Shown here one piece after another: positions 1 through 9,109 of a stretch of DNA of 64,000 bases. The notes below the pieces were generated by a model. The model worked only from the letters and a program-made list of their open reading frames with translations, made no database searches and had not been told where the DNA came from. The translations under genes were made by a program, and so were the position numbers. The stretch is from the NCBI RefSeq assembly GCF_000773975.1, contig NZ_JRUQ01000069.1:1-64000 (forward strand), given 5' to 3'. Numbering within the stretch: position 1 is the stretch's first letter; the number at the start of each line of letters is the position of its first letter. Source of the stretch: Erwinia typographi. GTDB taxonomy: Bacteria; Pseudomonadota; Gammaproteobacteria; Enterobacterales; Enterobacteriaceae.

Positions 1-139
1 GGCGGGCACGCAGCTCGCGACCAACCGCCAGTAACTCTTCCTGCGAGCTGTTGCCAGCCCAATAGCTCTCCTGCGCCTTTTTCAGTTCACGACGCAGGCC
101 GACGCGGGGGAATCCAAGCGTGTGGTTTAGAATGGTCAT
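1..139 (-). CDS. metE: Cobalamin-independent methionine synthase, N-terminus only (partial)
   Basis: Only the first 46 or so codons are in the window; the gene runs off the left edge. The ATG at 139 opens [14 protein letters not shown], the conserved start of MetE, which transfers a methyl group from methyltetrahydropteroyl-triglutamate to homocysteine in the last step of methionine synthesis. It is divergent from metR, the usual enterobacterial arrangement, and the 134-base gap holds MetJ-type boxes and possible MetR half-sites. The identification rests on the N-terminal match plus the metR neighbour; the catalytic zinc domain is outside the window. Confidence 0.95.
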   Translation of the reverse strand, partial: MTILNHTLGFPRVGLRRELKKAQESYWAGNSSQEELLAVGRELRAR

Positions 140-184
140 CAGTTCTTTCCTCAGTGTGGCCCGTTGTCGTGGCAATCAGGCTTT

Positions 185-214
185 TAGACGTCCAGATGTT
201 TACACATCTATAAT
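185..214 (+). promoter_or_regulatory. metR promoter
   Basis: TATAAT at 209-214 is a perfect -10 and lies 18 bases after TAGACG (185-190), a 4 of 6 match to the -35. The -35 and spacer coincide with the met boxes, so MetJ binding would block polymerase. A further MetR-like site with a perfect TTCA half lies near 240-253 (CGCAAATTGTTCA), between this promoter and the metR start. Confidence 0.65.
186..209. promoter_or_regulatory. MetJ operator: three tandem met boxes
   Basis: Three abutting 8-mers, AGACGTCC (186-193), AGATGTTT (194-201) and ACACATCT (202-209), match the met box AGACGTCT at 7, 6 and 6 of 8 positions. MetJ with S-adenosylmethionine binds tandem met boxes. The array covers the metR promoter and sits where it could also repress metE. 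Site assignment is from the sequence; regulation is inferred from the E. coli metE/metR system. Confidence 0.8.
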
Positions 215-273
215 CCGCAGGTACTGTAGTAATCACAAGCGCAAATTGTTCACTGTCGATGTGAAGGACTCTC

Positions 274-1215
274 ATGATCGAACTCAAACACCTGCGGACG
301 CTGCAAGCGCTGCGGACCACCGGATCGCTGGCTGCGGCTGCGGCCCAGCTACATCAAACGCAGTCGGCGTTATCTCATCAGTTCAGCGATCTTGAACAGC
401 GTCTGGGGTTTCGATTGTTCGTGCGTAAAAGCCAGCCGCTGCGCTTTACGCCTCAGGGCGAGATCCTGTTACAGTTGGCCGAGCAGGTGCTGCCGCAGAT
501 CCAACAGGCGCTTCAGGCCTGCCACGAGCCTCATCAGACCACGCTGCGCATCGCCATTGAGTGCCACAGCTGTATTCAGTGGCTGACGCCAGCGCTGAAT
601 AACTTCCGCCAGAGCTGGCCGCAGGTGGTAATGGATTTCAAATCTGGGGTGACTTTCGATCCCCAGCCGGCGTTACAGCAGGGTGAGCTGGATCTGGTCC
701 TGACGTCTGATATCTTGCCGCGCAGCGGGCTTTTCTATTCACCGATGTTTGATTTTGAAGTCAGGCTGGTGCTGGCTCCGGATCATCCGCTGGCGCAGAC
801 CGGGCGCATTTCTCCTGAGGATCTGGCGGATGAAGTGCTGATGATTTATCCGGTACAGCGGCAGCGCCTGGATGTCTGGCGCCATTTTCTCCAGCCCGCC
901 GGGGTCAGCCCTACGCTGAAAAGCGTGGATAATACGCTTCTGCTGATCCAGATGGTTTCTGCCGGAATGGGGATTGCTGCCCTGCCGCATTGGGTGGTGG
1001 AAAGCTTTGAACATCAGGGGCTGGTGGTGACAAAAACCCTGGGTGATGGCCTCTGGAGCAGGCTGTATGCCGCCGTGCGCGACGGTGAACAGCGCCAGCC
1101 GGTGATCGAAGCGTTTATCCGCTCCGCTCGTCAACATGCCTGCGATCATCTGCCGCTGGTCAGAGATGCTTCCCAACCTGGGGCGACGCTCCCTTACCCG
1201 CTGAGCCACTCCTGA
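274..1215 (+). CDS. metR: LysR-type activator of methionine genes MetR
   Basis: 313 residues beginning [20 protein letters not shown], the MetR-type winged helix-turn-helix, followed by a LysR effector domain that in this family senses homocysteine. MetR activates metE, metH and other methionine genes and usually represses itself. The start is supported by AAGGAC a few bases upstream of the ATG and by full-length agreement with E. coli MetR. It is divergent from metE and is followed at once by a strong intrinsic terminator, so it is a single-gene unit. Confidence 0.96.
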   Translation: MIELKHLRTLQALRTTGSLAAAAAQLHQTQSALSHQFSDLEQRLGFRLFVRKSQPLRFTPQGEILLQLAEQVLPQIQQALQACHEPHQTTLRIAIECHSCIQWLTPALNNFRQSWPQVVMDFKSGVTFDPQPALQQGELDLVLTSDILPRSGLFYSPMFDFEVRLVLAPDHPLAQTGRISPEDLADEVLMIYPVQRQRLDVWRHFLQPAGVSPTLKSVDNTLLLIQMVSAGMGIAALPHWVVESFEHQGLVVTKTLGDGLWSRLYAAVRDGEQRQPVIEAFIRSARQHACDHLPLVRDASQPGATLPYPLSHS

Positions 1216-1219
1216 TTTT

Positions 1220-1248
1220 CCCGCCAGCCAGGCCTGCTGGCGGGTTTT
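1220..1248 (+). terminator. Intrinsic terminator after metR
   Basis: A 9-bp perfect stem, CCCGCCAGC (1220-1228) with GCTGGCGGG (1236-1244), a 7-base loop and a following TTTT. Confidence 0.85.
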
Positions 1249-1313
1249 CCTGTATCAAAGGCCATTTGTCTCTATAATGCGCTCAACAGACTTTGATTCC
1301 TGATGAGATTTAT

Positions 1314-1790
1314 ATGACCAATAACGACGTGCTGCGCAGCGTGCGCTATATGCTTCAACTCAATGATGCGCAGGTGGCGGCCATTCTGGCGCTGGCAAAC
1401 ACTGAAGTCACCGAAGCGGAAGTCAACAGCTTCCTGAAGAAGGACGATGAGGCCGGTTTTCGTGCCTGCCCTGACGTGATTATGGGCTACTTCCTGAATG
1501 GGCTGATTTTCCAACGCCGTGGCAAAAGTGAAGATGCGCCTGAGCCATCCATCGAGCGCAAGATGACCAATAACATCATCATGAAGAAACTGCGCGTTGC
1601 GTTCGATCTGAAAACTACCGACATTCTCGAGATCCTGAAACTGGCTGATTTTGCCGTTGGACAGTCTGAAATCGGCGCGATCTTCCGCAAGCCCGGCCAT
1701 AAGAATTACCGTGAGTGCGGCGATCAGATCCTGCGCAATTTCCTGAAGGGGCTGACCATGAAAGTCCGCCCTGCTGCAAAAAAATCGTAA
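1314..1790 (+). CDS. yehS: DUF1456 family protein, YehS-like
   Basis: 158 residues containing two copies of the DUF1456 unit, each beginning with a short NND/TNN-type segment: MTNNDVLRSVRYMLQLND near residue 1 and TNNIIMKKLRVAFDL near residue 84. Each ends with an FRKPGHKNYRECGDQ-like segment. The protein resembles E. coli YehS in length and sequence; its molecular function is not established. The ATG at 1314 is preferred over an upstream ATA/TTG-type extension because it matches the family start. A TATAAT lies at 1273-1278. In E. coli yehS is elsewhere on the chromosome, so its place beside metR is lineage-specific. Confidence 0.85.
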   Translation: MTNNDVLRSVRYMLQLNDAQVAAILALANTEVTEAEVNSFLKKDDEAGFRACPDVIMGYFLNGLIFQRRGKSEDAPEPSIERKMTNNIIMKKLRVAFDLKTTDILEILKLADFAVGQSEIGAIFRKPGHKNYRECGDQILRNFLKGLTMKVRPAAKKS

Positions 1791-1841
1791 TTTTCACGGG
1801 CAGTAATCGCTGCCCTTAATTAATAGCAATTCACACTATAA

Positions 1842-1859
1842 ATAAATATTTTACTATTT
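1842..1859 (+). promoter_or_regulatory. 18-base AT-rich element shared with the second peptide gene
   Basis: ATAAATATTTTACTATTT occurs here, 122 bases before the peptide start codon at 1981. The identical 18 bases occur on the minus strand at 48056-48073, 118 bases before the start of the other double-glycine peptide. The function is inferred as a common regulator site or conserved upstream element. Confidence 0.55.
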
Positions 1860-1894
1860 ACACTCATTATTAAAAAACAAATTTAATATATTAT

Positions 1895-1923
1895 TTGACA
1901 GAATCAATTAAAAATAATAACCT
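1895..1923 (+). promoter_or_regulatory. Putative promoter of the double-glycine peptide gene
   Basis: A perfect -35 TTGACA (1895-1900) is followed 17 bases later by TAACCT (1918-1923), a moderate -10. It lies in an AT-rich stretch (about 1800-1980) and would give a leader of some 50 bases containing a GGAGT/ACTCC hairpin at 1931-1943. Confidence 0.45.
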
Positions 1924-1980
1924 CAATTTCGGAGTGTTACTCCAAGAGTAATAGACTAACCATGGAATAAGGTGAATATA

Positions 1981-2226
1981 ATGCGAGAGTTAAAACTTAC
2001 TGAAGTCAGTGCGGTGAGCGGCGCGGGTAAACTGCAGGATAATATTGCCGCCAGCATTGGGGATTTTTTTACAGGCATTTTTAATAAAGTCAGTACGGTA
2101 ATTGATTTAGGCTACACAAAGGATGATGCCAACAACCTGGGCACAGACGTTGGTCAGCGCGTTGGTGGCATTATTGAAAGTCATGTTAATAAATTAATCA
2201 ACTATCTTAGCTCGTGGTCTAAATAA
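1981..2226 (+). CDS. Double-glycine leader peptide, class II microcin-like
   Basis: 81 residues. The N-terminus MRELKLTEVSAVSGAG has the hydrophobic and acidic spacing of double-glycine leaders cut by peptidase-containing ABC exporters, with GA rather than GG before the likely cut after residue 15. The remaining 66 or so residues are glycine and alanine rich at first, with no cysteine, and end in NYLSSWSK. The ATG at 1981 is preferred to a GTG nine bases upstream because AAGGTG (1969-1974) is well spaced from it. The gene sits in an AT-rich pocket between core genes. I see no immunity gene or exporter next to it. Activity as a bacteriocin is inference; it could also be a signalling peptide. 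Confidence 0.65.
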   Translation: MRELKLTEVSAVSGAGKLQDNIAASIGDFFTGIFNKVSTVIDLGYTKDDANNLGTDVGQRVGGIIESHVNKLINYLSSWSK

Positions 2227-2286
2227 ATATGAATGACGAACATTGGGACGTAATGACACGTCTCAATGTTTCGTAGAAACACTATT

Positions 2287-3141
2287 TTATCTGGCTTTTA
2301 TAATCCAGTAACGGTGCACCAGCAGGGAAGCGAAAATAACCGCCGCGCCTATGATAAAGCTTGGCCAGTGCGGTTGCTGCTGCCAGATAGCCAGATTAAC
2401 CAGCAGCCCGGCAGGAACGTGCATATTGTTCATGATCCCCAGCGTACCAGCATCAACCTGAGTGGCGCCGTAGTTCCACATGAAATAACCCAGCCCTGAA
2501 GCAACAACGCCCAGCCAGACCAGGATCCCCCACTGAAGTGAAGTAACCGGCAGCTTCTGCGGGTTCCCCCACAGGAACCAGGCGATGGCGGCGATAAGCA
2601 CCGCGCCAAGGTAGAACCAGGAGAAAGCCGTATGCTGCGGGACGGGTCTGATTTCCTGCAGTCTTTTATACCCCACCATGCCAATGGCAAAGATGATATT
2701 GGCTAGCTGCACCAGCAGCAGACCAAACCAGAAATGATCGCTGACCTTATCATAGCGGATGATCGCTGCCCCACCGACGGCCAGCAAGGCGCTCAGCGCA
2801 TAGCCCCAGCGTACCCCACGTCCTTTCAGCAGATCGTAGATGAGCGTGACGTAAAGCGGCGTCATGACCGTAAACAGCAGAAATTCGGACACGCTGAGGT
2901 AAAGATAGGCCTGGAAGCTAATCAGGTACATCACGCCCAGTTGGAGGGCACCCACGGCCATATACATCAGCACCGTAGAGGCCCGGTAGCCGCGCCAGCG
3001 CAGAAACGGCAGGAAAACCACGGCAGCCAGCACCAGCCGGATCAGAACGGAAAATACGCTGTCTACCTGCCCGGCCAGATACTCGCCGATCAGACTAAAA
3101 GAAAAGGCCCACAGGATTGTGGTGACAATCAGTAACGTCAC
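2287..3141 (-). CDS. yigM: Biotin uptake transporter of the EamA family (YigM/BioP)
   Basis: 284 residues with about ten hydrophobic segments forming two EamA repeats. The segment LGVMYLISFQAYLYLSVSE and the C-terminal GTLGIMNNMHVPAGLLVNLA match E. coli YigM, which imports biotin across the inner membrane. Its neighbourhood (metR and yigL side) also agrees with E. coli. It starts at an ATG at 3141, is transcribed away from glpT, and ends shortly after the double-glycine peptide gene, with which it is convergent. Confidence 0.9.
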   Translation of the reverse strand: MTLLIVTTILWAFSFSLIGEYLAGQVDSVFSVLIRLVLAAVVFLPFLRWRGYRASTVLMYMAVGALQLGVMYLISFQAYLYLSVSEFLLFTVMTPLYVTLIYDLLKGRGVRWGYALSALLAVGGAAIIRYDKVSDHFWFGLLLVQLANIIFAIGMVGYKRLQEIRPVPQHTAFSWFYLGAVLIAAIAWFLWGNPQKLPVTSLQWGILVWLGVVASGLGYFMWNYGATQVDAGTLGIMNNMHVPAGLLVNLAIWQQQPHWPSFIIGAAVIFASLLVHRYWIIKAR

Positions 3142-3241
3142 AATGGATTACTCTGCCGCGAAAAGTGCGCCTAGTGTAGCGAAACGATATGAGTTACAGG
3201 AAAGTATTTGGTTTACATGTGGTTGATTAACGACCACACAG

Positions 3242-3259
3242 CTGTCATAAAAATGTAAT
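3242..3259 (+). promoter_or_regulatory. Candidate PhoB box upstream of glpTQ
   Basis: CTGTCAT (3242-3248), AAAA, then ATGTAAT (3253-3259) matches the Pho box of two 7-mers separated by four A/T bases: the first half is perfect and the second matches 5 of 7. It lies about 90 bases before glpT. A convincing -10 at the usual distance is not obvious, so the call is tentative. E. coli glpTQ is known for GlpR/CRP control rather than PhoB. Confidence 0.5.
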
Positions 3260-3347
3260 ATTTGAGTTAACCCTCACAGTCTCTTCGGCGGTTACCCTCT
3301 ACTCTTTGCGCAAACCGAGAATGACCCACGCCATTGGAGGCACATTA

Positions 3348-4703
3348 ATGTTAAGTATTTTCAAACCTGCACCTCATCAGCCTCGCGTTGCGGACAGCCA
3401 GGTAGATCCCCTCTACCGTAAGCTGCGCTGGCAAATATTTCTGGGGATTTTCTTCGGTTACGCCGCCTACTACCTGGTCAGAAAGAATTTTACCCTGGCG
3501 ATGCCCTACCTGATTGAGCAAGGGTTCTCGCGCGGTGATTTAGGGTTTGCGCTGTCGGGGATCTCCATCGCCTACGGCTTTTCTAAATTCATTATGGGGT
3601 CATTCTCAGATCGTTCGAATCCCCGTGTCTTTCTTCCTGCCGGATTGATTCTGGCCGCCGCCGTCATGCTGCTGATGGGATTTGTCCCGTGGGCCACCTC
3701 GAGCATCATGGTGATGTTCGTACTGTTATTCCTCTGCGGCTGGTTCCAGGGCATGGGCTGGCCTCCCTGCGGGCGCACGATGGTTCACTGGTGGTCACAG
3801 AAAGAGCGAGGCAGCGTGGTGTCGGTATGGAACTGCGCTCATAACGTAGGCGGCGGCATTCCTCCTCTGCTTTTCCTGCTGGGCATGGCCTGGTTTAACG
3901 ACTGGAAAGCGGCGCTTTATATGCCGGCCATCGGCGCTATTGTGGTGGCGATAATCGCCTTTGCGCTGATGCGTGATACCCCGCAATCCTGCGGCCTGCC
4001 GCCCATCGAAGAGTATAAGAATGATTATCCGCCGGACTATGACGAGAAGCATGAAGAGGAACTGTCGGCTAAGCAGATCTTTATGCAATACGTCCTGCCC
4101 AACAAATTGCTGTGGTATATCGCGCTGGCGAACGTTTTTGTCTACCTGCTGCGCTACGGCATCCTCGACTGGTCGCCAACCTACCTGAAGGAAGTGAAGC
4201 ACTTCGCGCTGGATAAGTCTTCCTGGGCCTATTTCCTTTACGAATACGCCGGCATTCCCGGCACGCTGCTGTGCGGCTGGATGTCCGACAAGGTTTTCCG
4301 TGGCAATCGTGGGGCGACAGGCGTGTTCTTTATGATACTGGTGACCATAGCGACGGTGATCTACTGGATGAACCCCGCTGGCAACCCCACCGTCGATATG
4401 GCCTGTATGATCGTGATTGGCTTTCTGATTTACGGCCCGGTCATGCTGATTGGCCTGCATGCTTTAGAACTGGCGCCGAAAAAAGCGGCGGGAACGGCGG
4501 CAGGCTTCACCGGGCTGTTTGGCTATCTCGGCGGTTCAGTAGCGGCCAGCGCTATCGTCGGCTACACCGTGGATTATTTTGGCTGGGATGGCGGCTTCAT
4601 CATTATGATTGGCGGCTGCGTGCTGGCCGTGCTTCTGTTGATACTCACCATGATGAGTGAAAATAAGCACAAGCGGCTGCTGGCGGAGAAACACCATGCT
4701 TAA
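3348..4703 (+). CDS. glpT: Glycerol-3-phosphate/phosphate antiporter GlpT
   Basis: 451 residues, a major-facilitator protein of the organophosphate:phosphate antiporter family with about 12 membrane segments. The opening [11 protein letters not shown] and the segment [12 protein letters not shown] are near identical to E. coli GlpT; this includes the Arg of the substrate site. GlpT imports sn-glycerol-3-phosphate in exchange for phosphate and also admits fosfomycin. The ATG at 3348 has GGAGG 8-12 bases upstream and matches the family start, so the longer frame from 3306 is not used. It overlaps glpQ by 8 bases, forming a glpTQ operon. In E. coli glpTQ is adjacent to glpABC, so the location here is different. 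Confidence 0.96.
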   Translation: MLSIFKPAPHQPRVADSQVDPLYRKLRWQIFLGIFFGYAAYYLVRKNFTLAMPYLIEQGFSRGDLGFALSGISIAYGFSKFIMGSFSDRSNPRVFLPAGLILAAAVMLLMGFVPWATSSIMVMFVLLFLCGWFQGMGWPPCGRTMVHWWSQKERGSVVSVWNCAHNVGGGIPPLLFLLGMAWFNDWKAALYMPAIGAIVVAIIAFALMRDTPQSCGLPPIEEYKNDYPPDYDEKHEEELSAKQIFMQYVLPNKLLWYIALANVFVYLLRYGILDWSPTYLKEVKHFALDKSSWAYFLYEYAGIPGTLLCGWMSDKVFRGNRGATGVFFMILVTIATVIYWMNPAGNPTVDMACMIVIGFLIYGPVMLIGLHALELAPKKAAGTAAGFTGLFGYLGGSVAASAIVGYTVDYFGWDGGFIIMIGGCVLAVLLLILTMMSENKHKRLLAEKHHA

Positions 4704-5745
4704 AATACTGGCAGGAACCCTGATACTTGCATGTTCACTGTGCACGCTAGCGGCTGGAGAAGAGAAGATTGTCATTGCTCACCGTGGGGCAAGCGGCTAT
4801 CTGCCAGAGCATACTCTGGAGGCAAAAGCGATGGCCTATGCCCAGGGCGCTGATTTTCTTGAGCAGGACCTGGTGATGACCAAAGACGATCGGCTGGTGG
4901 TGCTACACGATCACTATCTCGATCGCGTAACGAACGTCGCCGATCGTTACCCCGAAAGGGCGCGTAAGGATGGGCGTTATTACGCGATCGATTTTACCCT
5001 CGCCGAGATCAAGGGGCTGAAATTCACCGAAGGCTTTACCGTGAAGAATGGCGCGAAAACCCAGACCTTCCCGGGCCGCTTTCCAATGGGCAAATCCGAT
5101 TTTCGCATTCATACCTTCGCTGAAGAAATTGAATTTATTCAGGGCCTGAACCACTCCACCGGTAAAAACATCGGCATTTATACTGAAATCAAGGCACCGT
5201 GGTTCCACCGCCGGGAAGGAAAGGATATCTCAGCGAAAGTGCTTGATGTACTTAAGCAGTACGGTTACACCAGTAAAAGCGACAATGTTTATTTGCAATG
5301 CTTCGACTACAACGAAGTGAAGCGGATCAAAACGGAGCTGGAGCCTCAGCGCGGAATGAACCTGAAAATGGTGCAGCTGATCGCCGAGACCAAATGGGAT
5401 GAAACCCAGGAGCAGAAAAACGGCAAATGGGTAAACTACAGCTATGACTGGATGTTCAAACCAGAGGCCATGAAAACCCTGTCACAATACGTTGACGGCA
5501 TCGGTCCGGACTACCATATGCTGGTGGCTGAAGGGTCAACTAAAGAGCACATTCGCCTGACAGATATGGTAAAAGCGGCGCACCAGAACGGTCTGGTAGT
5601 TCACCCCTACACGGTTCGCGCGGATCAATTGCCTGACTGGGTTGATAATGTCGATCGGCTCTACCAGGTGTTGTATTACCAGGCCGGAGTCGACGGCTTA
5701 TTTACCGACTTCCCGGACAAAGCCGTGCACTTCCTGCATCACTGA
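4696..5745 (+). CDS. glpQ: Periplasmic glycerophosphodiester phosphodiesterase GlpQ
   Basis: 349 residues with a Sec signal peptide ([21 protein letters not shown]), then the GDPD domain starting [15 protein letters not shown], whose His and Glu belong to the catalytic and metal site. GlpQ hydrolyses glycerophosphodiesters in the periplasm to glycerol-3-phosphate, which the co-transcribed GlpT then imports. The start at 4696 overlaps the glpT stop, which suggests translational coupling. Length and sequence match the E. coli enzyme. Confidence 0.96.
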   Translation: MLKILAGTLILACSLCTLAAGEEKIVIAHRGASGYLPEHTLEAKAMAYAQGADFLEQDLVMTKDDRLVVLHDHYLDRVTNVADRYPERARKDGRYYAIDFTLAEIKGLKFTEGFTVKNGAKTQTFPGRFPMGKSDFRIHTFAEEIEFIQGLNHSTGKNIGIYTEIKAPWFHRREGKDISAKVLDVLKQYGYTSKSDNVYLQCFDYNEVKRIKTELEPQRGMNLKMVQLIAETKWDETQEQKNGKWVNYSYDWMFKPEAMKTLSQYVDGIGPDYHMLVAEGSTKEHIRLTDMVKAAHQNGLVVHPYTVRADQLPDWVDNVDRLYQVLYYQAGVDGLFTDFPDKAVHFLHH

Positions 5746-5752
5746 TCCACCT

Positions 5753-5776
5753 GCGCCCCTGAGTCGTCAGGGGCGC
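5753..5776. terminator. Hairpin between convergent glpQ and yigL
   Basis: A perfect 10-bp stem, GCGCCCCTGA (5753-5762) with TCAGGGGCGC (5767-5776), and a 4-base loop. No T tract follows on either side, so termination here may be weak or Rho-assisted; it could also protect the 3' end. Confidence 0.6.
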
Positions 5777-5793
5777 AACCGGCGTAGATCAAA

Positions 5794-6594
5794 TCAGACG
5801 TTATACAGCTTGCGCAAATAGTGAGGGACAGCGTTATCTGCATTGCTGCCAATCACTTCCAGCTCGGGCAGCAGGTCTTTCAGGCGCTGGTGAGAATTGC
5901 TCATGATGCAACCTTTCCCGGCCATGCTCAGCATCTCTTTATCGTTCATCCCGTCACCAAACGAAATGCAGTCCTTCAGCCCAAAGCCCAGCGACTGGGA
6001 AACGGCATCCAGCGCATGACCTTTAGAAACGCCGCCAGCCATCACTTCGAGGCAGGTTGGCAGGGAGAAGCTGACGTTAACCCGATCGCCCCAGCGCGCG
6101 ACCAGCGCCTCTTCTAGCGGGATCAGCAGTTCAGGTTTGCCGCAGGTAAAGAACACCTTGCTGATGCCGTCCGTTGCCAGCGATCCCGGCTCATAAATCT
6201 GGTAATTGAAGTCAGACTCGCGGAAGAAATCCATCTCCTCTGGACGGTGACGGTTGAGGAACCACTCTTCATCACGGTAAACGTTAGTGAAAATGTCCTG
6301 ATGATCGTGATGCAGGGCGAACAGCTCCTGGGCAATATCCTCATCCAGGTTATGGCTGAACACCAGCTCGCCTGCCGTGTTATGCACGCGGGCACCGTTC
6401 GAGGTGATCATAAATGCATCAATCCCCAGGCTGTCACGCATCTGGGCTACGTCAATGTAGTGGCGGCCGGTGGCGAAAATAAAATTCACGCCTTTGCCGG
6501 TCAGCAGCTGTAGCGTTTCGCGCGTGAAAGGAGATAAACGGTGGTCCGGTGACAGCAGCGTGCCATCAAGATCGGAAGCAACAATAGGGTACAT
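5794..6594 (-). CDS. yigL: HAD-IIB sugar/pyridoxal phosphatase YigL
   Basis: 266 residues of the Cof-type HAD superfamily. The nucleophile motif DLDGTLL is near residue 8, the second motif ITSNGA lies near residue 62, and GDGMNDKEML is near residue 213, with a type IIB cap between. E. coli YigL dephosphorylates pyridoxal phosphate and several sugar phosphates, and in E. coli and Salmonella its mRNA (with pldB) is stabilised by the sRNA SgrS during sugar-phosphate stress. Here it also follows pldB on the same strand with a 73-base gap; whether SgrS control exists here cannot be read from the sequence. Confidence 0.92.
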   Translation of the reverse strand: MYPIVASDLDGTLLSPDHRLSPFTRETLQLLTGKGVNFIFATGRHYIDVAQMRDSLGIDAFMITSNGARVHNTAGELVFSHNLDEDIAQELFALHHDHQDIFTNVYRDEEWFLNRHRPEEMDFFRESDFNYQIYEPGSLATDGISKVFFTCGKPELLIPLEEALVARWGDRVNVSFSLPTCLEVMAGGVSKGHALDAVSQSLGFGLKDCISFGDGMNDKEMLSMAGKGCIMSNSHQRLKDLLPELEVIGSNADNAVPHYLRKLYNV

Positions 6595-6667
6595 ATAACC
6601 TCTGGTTAGTCTGTTATCGGGCAGCCAGGCTGGCCCGAGACGGAATCATCTCTGAGTCGTGCAAAAT

Positions 6668-7660
6668 TTATGGATGTCTGGAAAAAAACGCCACGATGGC
6701 TTCCAGCGCTTCGGCACGCATACTGTCTTTTTCAAATAAGATCTCATGACGCGCGCCGTCGATAACCCACGGTTTTCCCCCTTCACAGGGCTGCCCCGCG
6801 GCGGTCATGGCTTTGCAGAATAAATTCTGTGCCCGGTTATCCACCACCTTGTCCGCACCGGCCTGCAGCAGCAGCAGCGGTGTGGAAATATCTTTTGCCT
6901 TGCCGAGAATACCCTGCCCGGCAAGCACCCCTTCACGTACCCAATGGTAAGTGGGTCCCCCCACCCGCAGGCCCGGATCGTCGGCGTAAAAACGCAGGTT
7001 GCGCCGGTAACGCTCGCGGCTGTGGGTCAGCTCGTTGATGCCGAACGGTCGGGCGCGCCACTTGCCGGTGCCCAGCGCATAGCCATCGCGCAGCGCGGGC
7101 CGTTTTTCTGCCCACTCAAGAATGCGGTTAGCCATCCATAAGGGCATGGGTAAAAAGATGCCAAACATCGGCGAGGCCAGCACCACGGCATCGAAGGCTT
7201 TCGGCTGCCGGACCAGCATTAGCGTAAGGATTGCCCCGCCCATAGAGTGCGCCAGCGCATAGCGATGACGATAGTCACGGCTGGCTATCTCCTTCTGGTA
7301 GAGCGCTTCCAGGTCGTCAACGTAGTGTTCGAACGCTTCGACGTGCCCCCGGTGGGAGTCCTGTAGCAGCCTGCCCGAACGGCCCTGCCCGCGATGATCG
7401 ATGATCACTACGTCGTAGCCGCAGTGGAACAGATCGTAGGCCAACTCCGGGTACTTTACGTAGCTTTCAATGCGACCCGGGCAGAGCAGAATAACCTTAT
7501 CGTGTTGCGCCGAGATGAAGCGGACGTAGCGGATCGGCACCTGACCCACGCCGATAAACTCCCCTTCTTCCCGGGTCTGCCAGAAACTCAGCAGCGGACC
7601 GGTAGCAAAAGCAGCAAACGATTTTTCACGCGTTGGCCAGCCGTTGTTATGACTCGTCAT
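6668..7660 (-). CDS. pldB: Lysophospholipase L2 PldB
   Basis: 330 residues, alpha/beta hydrolase fold. The serine nucleophile elbow AHSMGG lies near residue 140, an IIDHRGQGRSGR segment upstream forms the oxyanion region, and GARHEILFEKD near the C-terminus carries the catalytic His. PldB removes the remaining acyl chain from lysophospholipids at the inner membrane. It is divergent from rhtB and upstream of yigL, the same arrangement as E. coli. Confidence 0.94.
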   Translation of the reverse strand: MTSHNNGWPTREKSFAAFATGPLLSFWQTREEGEFIGVGQVPIRYVRFISAQHDKVILLCPGRIESYVKYPELAYDLFHCGYDVVIIDHRGQGRSGRLLQDSHRGHVEAFEHYVDDLEALYQKEIASRDYRHRYALAHSMGGAILTLMLVRQPKAFDAVVLASPMFGIFLPMPLWMANRILEWAEKRPALRDGYALGTGKWRARPFGINELTHSRERYRRNLRFYADDPGLRVGGPTYHWVREGVLAGQGILGKAKDISTPLLLLQAGADKVVDNRAQNLFCKAMTAAGQPCEGGKPWVIDGARHEILFEKDSMRAEALEAIVAFFSRHP

Positions 7661-7775
7661 CGGCTTCTGCCCTCTCCCCCTGTAACCGCTCAGAAAGACC
7701 TGAGGTCATCCCGTAGCGCAACCGTAAACAATGACGTATTGTGTCATACTTCTGCGCTATCAGGGAGCGTTACCC

Positions 7776-8399
7776 ATGACCATCGAATGGTGGCTGGCCT
7801 ATCTTTTAACCACCAGCATCTTAAGCCTCTCCCCAGGATCTGGGGCGATCAATACCATGAGCACCGGCATCAGCCACGGTTATCGCGGGGCGGTGGCTTC
7901 CATCTCGGGTCTCCAGGTCGGGCTTTCACTGCACATCATGCTGGTCGGTATTGGTCTTGGGGCGCTGTTCTCCCAATCGGTTCTGGCCTTCGAGATTCTG
8001 AAATGGGCGGGCGCGGGCTATCTGGTCTGGCTGGGAATTCAACAGTGGCGCTCGGGGGGCGGTATCGACCTGCATGCAGTGGCGAAAGCCATGCCGCGCA
8101 GGAAGCTTTTTAAGCGCGCGGTGCTGGTTAATCTGACCAATCCAAAGAGTATTGTCTTCCTGGCCGCGCTGTTTCCCCAGTTCATCCTTCCACACCAGCC
8201 GCAGGCCGTTCAGTATCTGGTGCTGGGCGTGACGACGGTGGTAGTCGATATCATCGTAATGATTGGCTACGCCACGTTAGCCACGCGCATTGCGGGCTGG
8301 ATTAAAGGGCCAAAGCAGATGAAGCTGCTGAACAGAACGTTCGGCGGGATGTTTATCGCCGTAGGCGCTTTGCTGGCCTCGGCAAGGCGGATTGCCTGA
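7776..8399 (+). CDS. rhtB: Homoserine/homoserine lactone exporter RhtB
   Basis: 207 residues of the LysE/RhtB family with about six membrane segments. The opening [20 protein letters not shown] and [20 protein letters not shown] match E. coli RhtB, an inner-membrane exporter of homoserine and related compounds. The ATG at 7776 follows AGGGAG and is preferred to a frame extension from 7731. It is convergent with its paralogue rhtC; in E. coli the two are also neighbours. Confidence 0.93.
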   Translation: MTIEWWLAYLLTTSILSLSPGSGAINTMSTGISHGYRGAVASISGLQVGLSLHIMLVGIGLGALFSQSVLAFEILKWAGAGYLVWLGIQQWRSGGGIDLHAVAKAMPRRKLFKRAVLVNLTNPKSIVFLAALFPQFILPHQPQAVQYLVLGVTTVVVDIIVMIGYATLATRIAGWIKGPKQMKLLNRTFGGMFIAVGALLASARRIA

Positions 8400-8443
8400 G
8401 GAAGAAAGAGCAGGCCAGGCAACTCAGCCCGGCCCGTTGAGCC

Positions 8444-9070
8444 TCAGCGCGACAGGATCAGATGGATGCCGAAACCGGCAAACAGCACGCCAGCAAAGCC
8501 ATCAATCCATTTTGCCAGGCGCTGGTAGCCCTGGCGAAACACCGGCAGCGCAAAAATACTGGCAACCAGGGTAAACCAGACAAAGGTTTCGCCGATAATC
8601 AGCAGAAATAGCCCCCAGCGCTCGCCTGCACCAACATCGTCCCCGACAAACAGGGAGAACACGCTGCCGAAGTAGATAACGGCTTTCGGATTGGACAGGT
8701 TAGTCAGAAAGCCTTTCAGGAAGCTGCGGCCCTTCTTCGGTAGCACGACCGGCGCGGCCTCCGGCTGAACCTTTTGCTGGTGCTGCTGGCGAGCGGAGCG
8801 CAGCATCTGAACGCCCATCCACAGCAGGTACAGCCCGCCGCAAACCATAATGATCTGGTGCAGCCAGGCCATTTTTTGCAGGATCAGGTTTAGCCCCATC
8901 AGCGCCACGCCAGCCCAGACCACAATTCCAAGGGTGATCCCCAGCACGCCGAGCATCGCTTCTTTACGAGAGCGGCTGGCCGCCGTTTGCGAAACAAAAA
9001 AGAAGTCCGGGCCAGGGCTCATCAGCGCAATAAAGTGAACCAGCGCGATCGTCATAAACAACATCAGCAT
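8444..9070 (-). CDS. rhtC: Threonine exporter RhtC
   Basis: 208 residues, LysE/RhtB family. The start MLMLFMTIALVHFIALMSPGPDF and the segment QTAASRSRKEAMLGVLGIT are the RhtC signature, as is LTNLSNPKAVIYFGSVFSLF near residue 125. RhtC exports threonine through the inner membrane. A charged, Gln-rich stretch near residues 92-110 is the cytosolic loop. It lies downstream of recQ on the same strand with about 40 bases between, so co-transcription with recQ is likely. Confidence 0.93.
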   Translation of the reverse strand: MLMLFMTIALVHFIALMSPGPDFFFVSQTAASRSRKEAMLGVLGITLGIVVWAGVALMGLNLILQKMAWLHQIIMVCGGLYLLWMGVQMLRSARQQHQQKVQPEAAPVVLPKKGRSFLKGFLTNLSNPKAVIYFGSVFSLFVGDDVGAGERWGLFLLIIGETFVWFTLVASIFALPVFRQGYQRLAKWIDGFAGVLFAGFGIHLILSR

Positions 9071-9109
9071 TTGTATCGTTCCTTTAGTAAAAAACCCCTG
9101 CGAACCACG

